64,000 bases of DNA from Meandrina meandrites (taxonomy: Eukaryota > Cnidaria > Anthozoa > Scleractinia > Meandrinidae). The notes under the pieces were generated by a model. It made no database searches, had not been told where the DNA came from, and was given only the letters and a program-made list of their open reading frames with translations. The number at the start of each line of letters is the position of its first letter. Position 1 is the first letter of the stretch. The stretch covers positions 38,385,356-38,449,355 of the forward strand of contig OY855907.1 in assembly GCA_963693305.1 (NCBI GenBank), written 5' to 3'. The position numbers and the translations under genes are program-made. This document shows, piece by piece, positions 21,946-32,306 of this stretch.

Positions 21946-24900
21946 ATGAGCCGGGATAAAGTTGATGGAAGCGAAATGGAGAGGAATTTACATGGCGACG
22001 AGAATGTGGATATGGAATTGTGTTCTCAAGTGATACCTGGTGATTCAAATGCTCAGGATGCCGAAAAGGCGGAAGATTTAAATCCTGTTGCGAGAATGAG
22101 AAAGGTGAATACCAAGGACCGTGAAGATGTTGAAGCCGAGGATATTTACCACGCTAGGCGCTCGCTTGGAGGCTATCTGGCTCGTGTAAGTACTGTCATG
22201 AATCAAGTTAAAGTCAGTATTGCCGAGTCTCGAGAATGTGAGGAGGTTCGTGTAGCTGTGAAGAACCTCGAGCATGCATGGGATTGTTATTGTGAAGTTT
22301 ATCAGAATTATGTCCTTAAGAACTTGCCTGTTCAGGAATTTGAGCGTGTTGAACAGTGTTACAGTAAGATTTATGACGATTATTCTCAATGTGTGAAGGC
22401 AGCCGAAGATCATTTACGCCCAAAATTATGTCATTCTTCGAAGAATAGTGTAAAATCTTCTGATGAGGTGCCTAAACTGTCACCGATAACCTCAACTAGA
22501 TCAAAGTCGACAAGTTCTTCGAGATCTTCGAAACTGAAAGAAAGGAAGAGAAATGTAGAATTAAAGAAGCTCATGGCTGAACAGGCATTAGAGTTAGCAC
22601 ATTATGAAGCAGAAATGGAGAAAAGGAAAATTGATATTGAGATGCAAAAACAGAAAATTGCTAAACAGATGAGATTTGAGGCTCTGTTAGAAGAGAAAGA
22701 GGTAGATTTGTTAGCTGAAGAGGATGATGAGAATGCATCTATTCGGGAGAGTTTCATTACAAAAAGTGAGTTAGACCCTACACTTCCTCTTCAGCGTCCT
22801 CTCCCAAAAGAGGAGCAGACAGCAAGTTGGGTGGCAAAGTGTTACCAGGCCAGTACCAAAAGGCCACCGAATGGTGAGGCTACTTCATTTGTCCCACATT
22901 CAAAGAGAGACACAAAGAAGAACTTTAGACCGCCTGGGAACTTACAACCTAACAACACCCCATTGAATGAGAATGTTGCTATGACTAATGGTCTTGATGG
23001 AACAACCGATGAAAGAATAACTGACACACCAGGAAATTCTCAGGCAGTGTTGTTAAGAGTCACAACACTTCAAGCAATGCAGCCGGTGAAGTTTAACGGA
23101 AATGCAGCGGACTTTCCAGTTTTCAGGAGAAGGATTCGGGATAACTTGGAAGATGGGCTATTATCTGATGCTCAGAAGATTGAATTCCTGCCCAAGTTTG
23201 TGTCAGGAGAAGCATATGAAGTGGTAGAAAGATCTGCCGGATGCTCGTATGGAGATATTGTTGCAAATCTAGAGGATCGCTATGGCCAACCAGCTGCAGT
23301 CGCTGCTGCCTGCATTGAAAAGCTGACAGTGGGTCCAAAACTGGGAAACAGAGATTTCAGTGGCCTACGTAATTTTGCAGAACATCTTCAGTGTGCTACC
23401 AAACGGTTAGAAGGAGACTACGAACGTGAAGCAAGCACCACCGCAAATATGAAGCTCATCGCTGGAAGATTGCCTGACTACTTGATCAACAAGTGGGCAG
23501 ACGTGTCTTACTCTATTAGAGAAAGGGGAAACACCCCCGGTTTGAATGATCTCGCCCAGTTTGTCAAGCGACAAGCTGCAATCAAGAATGACCCAGGATA
23601 CGCAGGTGTCGTTACCATGCCAACTGCTGAGACAAAGGGAAACAGAAAGAAACCATTCAACAAAACACATGCTCCTCCGAATGCAAGACAGACCTCCGCC
23701 TTTGCTACCGACATTGCTGCGAAGGGAACTGGCAGAGGGTCAGGAACAGAGAATGGGCAAAGGAAGTCTTTACCAGGTTTACAGAACTGTTTGTGCTGCT
23801 CAGGATCACACGAACTAGCCTCATGCGTCGAGTTTCAGAAAAAAGATTTGCAAGCCCGCTGGGACATTGTGAAAAACCATAGGTTGTGCCACGTCTGTAT
23901 GAGACCTGGACATCATAGAAACAGGTGTGAATCACAAAAGTTCTGTAGGTGTGGAAGCGACAAACGACATCACAACCTTCTTCACAATCCCACAAAGAGA
24001 GACACTGAAAGAGGCAACCAAGCCTGCAGAGAGGAACCAGTACCAGTGGCAACTCCTCCAACACAAGTGCAAGGAGAGCAGCCAAGGGCAGCTGAACAAA
24101 GGAGTACAGTGCAGTATGCAACTCTGACAGAGCCGACCAGAATGAAGACTGTGCTCCTTCATGTGATACCTGTGAAAATCTCATCATTGGATGGGAAGTT
24201 CATCACAACGTATGGATTGTTAGACAATGGCTCACGTGGAACCATGATCAGTTCTGATGTTGCCAAGGAACTAGGCTTGAAAGGACAAAAGGAAATGGTA
24301 TCTGTAAGCACACTTTTACAGCGAGAAGATGAAGAGTTTGAAGTGGTAGAATTTCAGTTGCAATCTGCTAGTGGAGAAGGGGAAGTCATCACCGTTGAAG
24401 AAGGACTTGTATCAGAGAAGTTCAATATCGCAGAGAAGTGCCTTCCGGAAGATATTGACAGGAGTTCACACCCCCACCTAGTGGACATTGAAATACCCGA
24501 AGTAAAATTAAAGAAGGTGTCAGTGCTTATTGGAAAAGATGTCAGTGAGGCACATGAAGTCTTTGAAGTGCGAAAGTCAAAAAGGCCTGATAGCCAACTG
24601 CAGGCTCAGCGAGGCCCATTGGGTTGGGTCATTACAGGAACAATTGTTGGCTCACAGAACCATAGGGACATTTCTGTGAACTTTGTCACGTGTGATAAGA
24701 AGCTACATGATCAGGTGGAGAATTTCTGGAAGGTAGAAGGGTTTGGAACGAGGAGCACATTGAAACCTGGAAATGAAGTAGAGGCAGATCGTAGTCATCG
24801 AGACCTTAACTTGTCCAGAGAAGATATGCGAGCAGTAGCCATCCTAGAGAAAACAACAAAGCTTACCACTGATCAGCACTATGAGACGGGGCTGATGTGG

Positions 24901-27786
24901 AGAAGAGATGATGTTCAGCTACCGAGCAACCGCAGGGAAGCAGAAAGAAGATTGCAGAGCTTGAAACGAAAATTCCACAGAGATCCTAGCCTTGAAGAGA
25001 AATACCGTGCTACCATGGATGACTACATAGCCAAGGGATATGCCCGAAAGTTGACAGAAGAAGAAGTTTCCAAATCAAGTTCCAGAACCTGGTATCTTCC
25101 CCATTTTGCGGTCACTAGCAGCAGTAAACCCAATAAAGTCAGGATAGTCTTCGATGCAGCTGCAGAACATGAAGGAACGTCCCTGAATAAGAACTTGTTA
25201 CAGGGTCCCAATTACACAAACAGTCTAGTTGGGGTCTTGTTGAGATTTCGCGAAGAAAATGTTGCCCTAGTAGGGGACATTGAGAGTATGTTCCACCAGG
25301 TAAAAGTGCGCCCAGAGGACCAAGATTCACTGAGATTCCTTTGGTGGAGTGAAAGCGTAGATGAAACCCCCCAAGAGTACGCAATGACGGTGCACATATT
25401 TGGTGCGGCAGACTCACCCTGTTCAGCAAATTCAGCCCTATTGAGAACTGCGGACGACAATGAAAGAAGTTTCGATGCCGTGACGATAGAAACTCTCAGA
25501 CAGAACTTCTATGTTGATGATCTGCTAAAATCCATGCCAACACCAGAAAGCACAATCAAGCTAATGGAGCAGTTGATCGAACTTTGTGCAAAGGGTGGTT
25601 TTAATTTGACGAAATTTGTAAGCAACGACCGCAAGGTTTGGGCTGCAATACCTCTTGCAAAGAGAGCTGACCCCTCCCTAGACGTCAACCTTGATGAGTT
25701 ACCCGTTGATAGAGCACTTGGAGTGAGATGGTACATAGAATCAGACACTTTTGGGTTCAAGGTCCTAGAATTGGGGAGGAGTGACACCATGAGAGGAGTT
25801 CTGTCGACCATTTGTTCGGTCTTCGACCCATTGAACCTCGCTGCCCCGGTGATGTTGCCAGCCAAGCAAATCATGCAAGAATTGTGGAGAATGAAAAAGA
25901 CGTGGGATCAACCCCTTGATGGAGAACTTCTCCAAAGATGGCTACTGTGGAAGAATAACTTACCTCTCCTGGCCAATGTGGAAGTTCCCAGATGTTACTT
26001 CAGTTGTCGTGACCATGAGGGAGCTACACTACAACTTCATCACTTCTGTGACGCATCCGAAGTTGGATACGGTACCTCATCGTACCTCAGAATTACCTAC
26101 CCTGATGGAACTGTAGAGTGTGCATTCGTCATGGGAAAATCAAGGAATGCCCCCATCAAACCAGTAAGCATTCCCCGACTTGAACTGCAGGGAGCTCTTT
26201 TAGCAGCACGTGTTGATTTTGCAGTACGAAAAGAATTGAACTTTGAATTTGAGCGAGTGGTTTTTTGGACAGATTCAATGATCACTCTGAACTATATCTA
26301 CAATGAGAACCGGCGATTTCAAACGTATGTAGCAAATCGAATTGCAGAGATTAGGGACCTCACAGTCCCAGAACAATGGAGACATTGTCCAGGCAAGCTA
26401 AACCCCGCTGATGACGTCAGTCGAGGCCTTGAGATGAATGAATTTCTGAAGAATGAGCGTTGGCTGAAGGGCCCGTCCTTCCTGTGGAAAAGTGAGGAAC
26501 AATGGCCGGACCGCAAGTATGAGGTGGCGATAGAGAAGCTTGAGATAAAGAAGGAGGTGTATCTGACCACAGTTGTCCCGACAGCACCGCTGAATGGTCT
26601 TCTGACCCGATTTTCTAGCTGGATCACTCTCCTTCGCACAGTTGCCTGGTTACTAAAATTTCTGCAGTGGATCAAGTGGTTCTCAGGAAAGAAAAAAGAA
26701 GAGTCAAGTACGCACGAGATTCCACGGTGTATCAGCCAAGAGGAGCTTGAGAAATCAAAGAGAGAAGTGGTCACGCTGGTTCAGAAGGGAGCCTTTCCGC
26801 AAGAGGTAAAGGATCTCAGAGCCGGACGACAAGTGAAGGTGTCAAGCAACATTGTGAAGCTTAAGCCAGTGATCATGAGTGATGGTGTCTTGAGAGTTGG
26901 TGGTAGGATTTCAAAAGCACCCATTTCCCCTGATGCTATGAACCCTATGATCTTGCCTAAAAATCATCACATTACCACCATCCTGATACGCTATGTACAC
27001 GAGAGAAATGGACATTGCGGAGTCGAACAAGTTTTGTCCCTTCTCCGGGAGCAGTTCTGGGTGGTAAAGGGAAGAGCAGCTGTAAAAGAGGTAATTGGGA
27101 GGTGCATATCATGCAAGAAACGAATGGCGCCAAGGATGAGTCAAGCAATGGCAGAATTACCAAAGATTAGGTTGACGCCCTACGAGCCACCATTTACATA
27201 TTCGGGAGTGGACTATTTTGGCCCATTTTATGTGAAGAGAGGTAGAGGAAAGGTTGCAGAGAAGCGATGGGGCGCTATATTCGTATGCATGAATTCTCGA
27301 GCCGTGCATCTTGAAGTCGCAAGATCACTAGAAACGGATGATTTCATCTTGTTGTTGATGAGATTTCTTAATAGAAGGGGTCATGTCAAGGAGCTTCGGT
27401 CGGACAATGGAACAAACTTCGTTGGGGCCGATCGGGAAATTAAAGAGGCTATTGAACGGATCGACACTAAGAAAGTGGGTGGAGAGTTGATGCAGCGTGG
27501 CTGTAAGTGGGTGTTTCACCCTCCGGGAGCGTCCCACATGTCCGGAGTTTGGGAAAGACTTGTAAAATCAGTGAAGAGGAGTTTGAAGGCTATCCTTGGT
27601 AAAGATCTCATCAATGAAGAAGTTCTCCAAACAGTGTTCACCGAGGCTGAACGAATCGCCAACTCCAGGCCATTGACAATTTCAAACAAACGATCCGTCC
27701 TCAAATTGACACACAAAACAGTGCAAAAAGTGCAAGGGAAAATGAGGCTACCTTACAACCAAAGACTCAGAACCCTTACCAAATAG
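21946..27786 (+). CDS. BEL/Pao retrotransposon gag-pol (3'-truncated)
   Basis: One open frame of 1,946 residues from ATG at 21946 (open upstream to 21835 without an ATG). In order: acidic gag with a coiled coil (residues about 200-265, MEKRKIDIEMQKQK); zinc knuckle CHVCMRPGHHRNRC (about 648); aspartic protease LLDNGSRGT (about 757; Asn-Gly in place of the usual Ser-Gly); reverse transcriptase with FYVDDLL (about 1188); RNase H HHFCDASEVGYG (about 1365); integrase with HH-CC finger and catalytic D, D, E in GVDYFGP, SDNGTNF and GVWERLV (about 1756-1868). From 27677 (residue 1911) the DNA matches a genomic block also at 42535-42580 and 9640-9690, so the last 36 residues are not pol. The integrase C-terminus and 3' LTR are absent. 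No 5' LTR pair could be verified. No frameshifts: a recent insertion. Confidence 0.93.
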   Translation: MSRDKVDGSEMERNLHGDENVDMELCSQVIPGDSNAQDAEKAEDLNPVARMRKVNTKDREDVEAEDIYHARRSLGGYLARVSTVMNQVKVSIAESRECEEVRVAVKNLEHAWDCYCEVYQNYVLKNLPVQEFERVEQCYSKIYDDYSQCVKAAEDHLRPKLCHSSKNSVKSSDEVPKLSPITSTRSKSTSSSRSSKLKERKRNVELKKLMAEQALELAHYEAEMEKRKIDIEMQKQKIAKQMRFEALLEEKEVDLLAEEDDENASIRESFITKSELDPTLPLQRPLPKEEQTASWVAKCYQASTKRPPNGEATSFVPHSKRDTKKNFRPPGNLQPNNTPLNENVAMTNGLDGTTDERITDTPGNSQAVLLRVTTLQAMQPVKFNGNAADFPVFRRRIRDNLEDGLLSDAQKIEFLPKFVSGEAYEVVERSAGCSYGDIVANLEDRYGQPAAVAAACIEKLTVGPKLGNRDFSGLRNFAEHLQCATKRLEGDYEREASTTANMKLIAGRLPDYLINKWADVSYSIRERGNTPGLNDLAQFVKRQAAIKNDPGYAGVVTMPTAETKGNRKKPFNKTHAPPNARQTSAFATDIAAKGTGRGSGTENGQRKSLPGLQNCLCCSGSHELASCVEFQKKDLQARWDIVKNHRLCHVCMRPGHHRNRCESQKFCRCGSDKRHHNLLHNPTKRDTERGNQACREEPVPVATPPTQVQGEQPRAAEQRSTVQYATLTEPTRMKTVLLHVIPVKISSLDGKFITTYGLLDNGSRGTMISSDVAKELGLKGQKEMVSVSTLLQREDEEFEVVEFQLQSASGEGEVITVEEGLVSEKFNIAEKCLPEDIDRSSHPHLVDIEIPEVKLKKVSVLIGKDVSEAHEVFEVRKSKRPDSQLQAQRGPLGWVITGTIVGSQNHRDISVNFVTCDKKLHDQVENFWKVEGFGTRSTLKPGNEVEADRSHRDLNLSREDMRAVAILEKTTKLTTDQHYETGLMWRRDDVQLPSNRREAERRLQSLKRKFHRDPSLEEKYRATMDDYIAKGYARKLTEEEVSKSSSRTWYLPHFAVTSSSKPNKVRIVFDAAAEHEGTSLNKNLLQGPNYTNSLVGVLLRFREENVALVGDIESMFHQVKVRPEDQDSLRFLWWSESVDETPQEYAMTVHIFGAADSPCSANSALLRTADDNERSFDAVTIETLRQNFYVDDLLKSMPTPESTIKLMEQLIELCAKGGFNLTKFVSNDRKVWAAIPLAKRADPSLDVNLDELPVDRALGVRWYIESDTFGFKVLELGRSDTMRGVLSTICSVFDPLNLAAPVMLPAKQIMQELWRMKKTWDQPLDGELLQRWLLWKNNLPLLANVEVPRCYFSCRDHEGATLQLHHFCDASEVGYGTSSYLRITYPDGTVECAFVMGKSRNAPIKPVSIPRLELQGALLAARVDFAVRKELNFEFERVVFWTDSMITLNYIYNENRRFQTYVANRIAEIRDLTVPEQWRHCPGKLNPADDVSRGLEMNEFLKNERWLKGPSFLWKSEEQWPDRKYEVAIEKLEIKKEVYLTTVVPTAPLNGLLTRFSSWITLLRTVAWLLKFLQWIKWFSGKKKEESSTHEIPRCISQEELEKSKREVVTLVQKGAFPQEVKDLRAGRQVKVSSNIVKLKPVIMSDGVLRVGGRISKAPISPDAMNPMILPKNHHITTILIRYVHERNGHCGVEQVLSLLREQFWVVKGRAAVKEVIGRCISCKKRMAPRMSQAMAELPKIRLTPYEPPFTYSGVDYFGPFYVKRGRGKVAEKRWGAIFVCMNSRAVHLEVARSLETDDFILLLMRFLNRRGHVKELRSDNGTNFVGADREIKEAIERIDTKKVGGELMQRGCKWVFHPPGASHMSGVWERLVKSVKRSLKAILGKDLINEEVLQTVFTEAERIANSRPLTISNKRSVLKLTHKTVQKVQGKMRLPYNQRLRTLTK

Positions 27787-27851
27787 TTTGTTGATATAAT
27801 TATCATAATAGAGAGCAGGACCATTGCTGCTGATAATGATTTGTAAAAGGG
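27780..27851 (-). CDS. Transmembrane exon, copy D
   Basis: 72 nt (24 codons), acceptor AATTTCAG, donor GTAAGG, phase 0 at both ends. It starts PFYKSLSAAMVLL, with a hydrophobic core MVLLSIMIIIST, and is a shortened but in-frame homologue of 43106-43201. It lies tail-to-tail against the BEL element. Its downstream helix exon is absent; the expected site has been deleted at the BEL junction. Confidence 0.45.
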
Positions 27852-27899
27852 CTGAAATTATAAAAAGATCACACAAGACAAATAATTTTATTTAACACA

Positions 27900-29090
27900 A
27901 TATGTTTAAAGCCGATGCCAAACACATTTTCTATTTAACTATTGTGGATCGTCCCTTGACGGTGCATCAGCCTGAATTTTTTTCGGAATAGCCAGCGATT
28001 TTTTTCTGGCTGCCGGCTATTATCTACATCCCTGAAGGAGTCACCATCACTCGAACTGTGATCACTGAGTGTTGGAAATTTATTATTACATTGGGAACAT
28101 TAATGCAGATCAAAGATTTCTGATTTGAATTCCCTTTAAAATATTGAAATAACCCACTGACTCCAGTGCATAGTTGCGGACACCAATGTTGTCTGCTGCC
28201 AACTTGTACATTGCTTGTGATATTAATTCTTTCACCTGCTGTACGTCGCGTTGTGGTGATTGGGAACATTACCGGTAATACACAACACACTTATTTCTGA
28301 TTTGAAGCTCTTTTTACACATTTCGTCGTTCGTTTTGTTGAAGAAAAGGAAAACACACACGCTTCAGTGTGCTAAAACTTGAGTGTAAATCTCGGACCGA
28401 TAAGAAACTGTAAACTCAAAGTGCAAATATTAAAATCTTAGCACAACATTTCGTAGTGTTAAAATATATCACAAAATACACATTTATGCAAAATGGAAAT
28501 TTAGAGTAAAAAAAGGAAGTTCATTTCAAAATGGACACCCTTGGAATCTGCCACTGATTTTTTAAGGTTCCTTTTATTAACAAAATATTTACTGCCAAAA
28601 AGCAGTATCAACTATAAACTTGAATACTCTTTTTAGTTCCTAAGCCTGAAGTAGAATAGAATTCATATAATAGAATATTGACAACTCAAGACTATGATCT
28701 CAACCTATTCAAGTCATGTTAACTCTATGTTCAAAATTCAAATACTTCACTGAGCTGCTCTGCACTTAAAATACCAGATGTGCATAGCATCTTTAATTAG
28801 CAGTTTCTAATGAAATATGTAAGCAGCAAAATCTTCAACTTTTAAAGTTTTCGCAAGACTCGAGAAACTTTTCTTCATGCCACCCTGACCAACTGCCCTT
28901 GACATTTAGTTTTGATATTTTGCCCACTAAAGAATCGTAGCGACATGTATTTCAGTGCGCAAATAGTTATATTCTATAGCCGCAAAACTAGCAAGTTAAC
29001 TCCATCTGAAAGAACAATAACTAGTTTACATATATATGTAGACTTGGATAATTATATCGGTAATCTATTAACTAAGCAATATCAAACAAA
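27900..29090. repeat. Paralogous non-coding block (also 32830-33500 and 46790-47300)
   Basis: Shared landmarks: GATTGGGAACATTA, CAATGTTGTCTGCTGCCAAC, GCTTGTGATATTAAT, and from about 28600 the same sequence as 43925-44420 and 10540-10700/12974-13300. No coding exon was recognised here. This copy carries the empty site (28768-28771 TTAA) for the 10709-12973 element. Confidence 0.7.
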
Positions 29091-29099
29091 TATTCATTG

Positions 29100-29273
29100 T
29101 TACTTGCACGATTTGTTCTTATGCCTTGTACGATTTGATTTTGAAACAAATCTTTGGCGGCAAATATCGCATTCATATGGCTTTATACTTGTATGCGAGT
29201 TGAGGTGTATTATGAAGTTTGCCTTCCGTTGTGCTGTATACCTACATCCCTGTATGGGGCATGTTAAATCCAT
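29100..29273 (-). CDS. Zinc-finger cassette exon, intact (C2H2 + C2HC)
   Basis: CCTTTAG acceptor then ATG at 29273; 57 residues and stop. Finger 1 CPIQGC...H-x3-H (HLNSH), linker TSIKPYEC, finger 2 CDIC-x12-H-x4-C, then Lys-stop. The layout is the same as 13310-13483 and 44433-44606. The 3' end lies in the conserved TAACAATGAATATT context. Whether it is used as a last exon depends on transcripts. Confidence 0.6.
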   Translation of the reverse strand: MDLTCPIQGCRYTAQRKANFIIHLNSHTSIKPYECDICRQRFVSKSNRTRHKNKSCK

Positions 29274-29295
29274 CTAAAGGAATAACAACTATTTT

Positions 29296-29378
29296 AAATT
29301 TAAGCAAAGGTCTCGTGTCTGGTGAGATTTGACTGCGAGACGAATCCTTTGTGGCAAATTTTACATTTAAAGGTTTAA
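29296..29378 (-). pseudogene. Zinc-finger remnant split by a TTAA element
   Basis: A second-finger fragment (CKICHKGFVS-like after correcting a shift) whose linker is cut at GGTTTAA by the 29379-29642 insertion. The rest of the finger 1 sequence resumes at 29643 (ACCCTGAGTGGGAATTGAG). The intact order can be seen at 44642-44777. Confidence 0.55.
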
Positions 29379-29642
29379 CCCATTGACTACTGGGACAGAG
29401 TGTCAATGGTAGTGAAGGTCGCGTTTTTGGTGATTTTGGAGGAAAAAACCCAAGTTGTTTTGTGTGTATCTCTGGTCCAATTTAACATTTCGTGCTCGTT
29501 TAGGCGTGGTTTGGTAGACATTTGCCAACTCTATCCACTGACTATCAAAGGCATCCTCTGGCATGAAAAGTGATGACGTCAAAAGTGGTACAAGTCTGCA
29601 GTCTCCTCTTGGGCAGTTATGGGCAGTGTATTAGGCAATGTG
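29379..29642. mobile_element. TTAA-flanked MITE inside a zinc-finger exon
   Basis: TTAA at 29375-29378 and 29643-29646. Ends CCCATTGAC and GGCAATGTG are inverted. The paralogous exon at about 44690 reads GGTTTAAACCCTGAG without the insert, so the empty site is visible. 264 bp with no coding capacity. Confidence 0.75.
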
Positions 29643-29764
29643 TTAAACCCTGAGTGGGAATTGAGATGTATCTGCAAGTCCGTTTTTCTTTGTGCGATGT
29701 AACAATAATGTTCCCACATCAGTAATCTATTAACTAAGCAATAATATCCAACAAATATTCATTG

Positions 29765-29937
29765 TTACTCACACGAGGCTTTCTCGTGTCTCGAAAGATT
29801 GGATTTGGAGACGAATCCTTTATTGCATCTCTTGCAGTTGAACGGATTCAACCCATAGTGGGAATTCATGTGAATTTCCAGGTTGCTTATTCTTTCCGCA
29901 ATGTATCCACCTTTGGGAAATGACATTTTAAATCCAT
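29765..29937 (-). pseudogene. Zinc-finger cassette exon (two fingers, upstream part fused)
   Basis: ATG at 29937, immediately after CAAATCATAG. It reads MDLKCHFPKGGYIAERISNL, then HMNSH, CKRCNKGFVS and H-x4-C, ending SCE-stop. Finger 1 has lost its second Cys (GGY for GCGY). Just upstream, the sequence for KKCGKS of another finger is joined directly to this exon, with the intervening half finger and intron deleted. The same fusion appears at about 31345 and 44777. Confidence 0.55.
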
Positions 29938-30063
29938 CTATGATTTGCCACATTTTTTACACTGGTAAGTCCTTTGCCCTGTGTGTGATCTGATGTGGAT
30001 GTCCAGATTTGATTTCCTCTTGGCAACATAGCTGCATTCTTTTATTTCGCTTTTCAAATCCAT

Positions 30064-30351
30064 TCTTTTACAAAATAATGCTCTTCCACATTGGCAGACA
30101 AAGGGTTTAATACCTTACCTTATGTGCACCTTCAAATTCTGTAGTCTCTGTGGTTCACTGGTTTGCACACTTGGGGTGGGGAGATCTGATTCGGCTTGAT
30201 CGGAGTTTTGGATAAGCCCTGAGGATCTGTCACTAAATTGCTGCTCAGGTGGTTCGCGAGTCTCCAGGTTTTGCTTGTTACAAAACGACTTTTGACATTT
30301 AGCACACAAAAAGGGCCTTTTGCTAGTGTGGGAACACGGACATATCTCGCA
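30064..30351 (-). pseudogene. Cys-rich zinc-finger exon, copy 1 (frameshifted)
   Basis: Homologue of 31466-31765: starts after TGTTTTAG with CEIC, then [20 protein letters not shown] and a Pro/Ser-rich linker. It is interrupted: KVHIR is followed by a changed segment at about 30110 and an extra AAATA near 30070, so the finger QCGRAF is out of frame. Confidence 0.65.
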
Positions 30352-30489
30352 CTAAAACAATGTGAAATTACAAGTTATGAAATGTGTCACATTTGAAACT
30401 AAAGAAATAATAAAATGATAAAAATTACAATCTGAGATAATACTCAATAACAACTGACTCTAACTTGTGTAAGAGAAAGATATGGAGGA

Positions 30490-31040
30490 TAAAAAAGGAG
30501 GATAGAAGTGCAATCATGGTGCATTTGAGCGCTTACCAAACATCTTGGTAGATGGCCTGGGATGGGATAGACTCCCAAATAAAATTGTTATGGCTGGCAA
30601 AGGGCAATGCCCCTTTTCTCAAAAATTATCACATGCCAATTTAATTCTTGAAAACAAATTCCTGGTTATTATGAACCCCAAACTGGGTGTGACTCAAGCT
30701 TTGTGATCCCCAAGAACAGAATAGAATAGAATAGAATAGAAATCCTGGTTAATGCATCTTTCAGGAGGGCCAGCTTGTCCTGGAGACTCTTCACTTTTTT
30801 GCTCCAATAAAAAAGAATTATCAAGCCTAAGGTTAACTTTTAGAATTATTAATATGACAGCTTAAATCTGGGTCAAAAAAAATTATGATCACAAAAGTAC
30901 AGTGTAGTTCCACAATTACTAACTTCAGACAAAAAAAATCTTTTGAATCTCAGACCCTCTGCGATCTTGCTTATTGTAAACAAACTTTAAAAAGGCCTAA
31001 AAACGATAAAGCAGTATCAACTACAAACTTAAATACTTAC
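30490..31040. repeat. Paralogous block (also 10010-10610 and 43410-43960)
   Basis: Shares GGAGGATAGAAGTGCAATCA at its left, the AATAG microsatellite in the middle (about 30715-30740) and AAACGATAAAGCAGTATCAA at its right. No coding exon was recognised. Confidence 0.8.
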
Positions 31041-31059
31041 CACTATATTGAGCCCCCTT

Positions 31060-31345
31060 ACACGATGTCTTCTTGTGTCTTGTTAGGTTGGAAATAGAAA
31101 CGAATCTTTGCTGACATATATTGCATTGGAACGGTTTCATCCCTGAATGGGAGTTTATGTGGATTTCCAAGTTTGTTTTTCGTTCCGCTTTGTATTGACA
31201 TCCTTCTATTGGGCATGTTAAAAAAATAAAAAATAAAAAATCTCTTGCAGTTGAACGGTTTCAACCCATAGTGGGAATTCATGTGAATTTTCAAGTTTGC
31301 TTCTTTGTGCGATGTATCCACACCCTTGGAAATGGCATTTTAAAT
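31060..31345 (-). pseudogene. Two fused zinc-finger cassette exons
   Basis: From 31345: MDLKCHFQGCG-like finger 1 with HMNSH and CKR, cut within finger 2 and joined through a short A-rich segment (about 31219-31240) to CPIEGCQYKAERKTNLEI and a second C2H2/C2HC pair. That pair ends near 31060, where the usual TAACAATG end has been replaced. The intron and the ATG-GAT start of the second cassette are deleted. Confidence 0.55.
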
Positions 31346-31465
31346 CCATCTATTATTTGCCACATCTTTTACACTGGTAAGGCCTTTGCCCTGTGTGTGA
31401 TCTGATGTGGATGTCAAGATTTGATTTCCTCTTGGCAACATACCTGCATTCTTTTATTTCGCTTT

Positions 31466-31765
31466 TCAAATCCATTCTTTTACAAATGCTCTTCCACATT
31501 GGCAGACAAAGGGTTTAATCCCTGTGTGCGACCTTATGCGGACCTTCAAATTCTGTAGTCTCTGTGGTTCACTGGTTTGCACACTTGGGGTGGGGAGATC
31601 TGATTCGGCTTGATCGGAGTTTTGGATAAGCCCTGAGGATCTGTTACTAAATTGCTGCTCAGGTGGTTCGCGAGTCTCCAGGTTTTGCTTGTTACAAAAC
31701 GACTTTTGACATTTAGCACACAAAAAGGGCCTTTTGCTAGTGTGGGAACATGGACATACCTCGCA
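31466..31765 (-). CDS. Cys-rich zinc-finger exon, copy 2
   Basis: Acceptor TGTTTTAG; phase 0 start [19 protein letters not shown]. Then comes [16 protein letters not shown], a Ser/Pro/Gln-rich linker ([17 protein letters not shown]) and one C2H2-like finger start ([19 protein letters not shown]), ending EWI-stop. All four copies end in this same abrupt way, where a deletion joined the finger to the next cassette (GAATGGATTTG). Role unknown; nucleic-acid or protein binding would be expected. Upstream exons 32126-32187 and 32263-32306 are phase-compatible. Confidence 0.6.
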   Translation of the reverse strand, partial: CEVCPCSHTSKRPFLCAKCQKSFCNKQNLETREPPEQQFSNRSSGLIQNSDQAESDLPTPSVQTSEPQRLQNLKVRIRSHTGIKPFVCQCGRAFVKEWI

Positions 31766-32125
31766 CTAAAACAATGTGAAATTACAAGTTATGAAATGTG
31801 TGACATTTGAAACTAAAGAAATAATAAATGATAAAAACTACAATCTGAGATAATACTTAATACCAACTGACTTAACTTGTGTAAGAAAAAGATATGGAGG
31901 AGAGTGTTTTACTCTTCCTCCGCCATCGATGATTGTGGCATGAACAGCCTCGGGCGTCCTCGCTTGTGGAGTTGTGGAAGACTGAAGATATTCATTCAGC
32001 TTCGTTGCAGCCACAAGTTAAGAACTTGTTTTGCAGTTTCAGGAAGTTCTTGGCGTCATCTGAGTTGTCTTGTACTGTTTATTATTGGCATTAAAATGTT
32101 CCATGCACTCAACTTCAAAATTTAC

Positions 32126-32187
32126 CTCATTGGCATGTAAAGTTTCCTCTGCATTCTCCTCCGGTTTGCTTTCTTTTCTATGCATTT
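32126..32187 (-). CDS. 62-nt acidic exon (phase 1 to 0)
   Basis: Acceptor TATAATATAG, donor GTAAAT. Entered in phase 1, it reads MHRKESKPEENAEETLHANE and leaves in phase 0, matching the phase-0 start of the Cys-rich exon at 31765. Homologues lie at about 45565-45628 and 58905-58965, both with a mutated acceptor. Function unknown. Confidence 0.45.
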
Positions 32188-32262
32188 CTATATTATACAA
32201 TGATATAGTAATTTACACAATTATGATTTTTTTAATTATATTTTCAAGTCAAAAACAAATAC

Positions 32263-32306
32263 TTGTGCAGGTTGTCTTGGTGGTTCATCTCCTTGTATCT
32301 GCATTT
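32263..32306 (-). CDS. 44-nt exon (phase 1 to 0)
   Basis: Acceptor AATATAG, donor GTATTTG. It reads MQIQGDEPPRQPAQ after two bases completing a codon. Homologues at 45705-45748 and about 59037-59080 (acceptor lost), and a variant at about 39885. It has the same phases as the 62-nt exon, so inclusion of both would shift frame; they look like alternatives. Confidence 0.4.

Noticed and set aside
23705..24187. 160-codon minus-strand frame inside the BEL element
   Set aside because: Antisense shadow of the gag-protease coding sequence.
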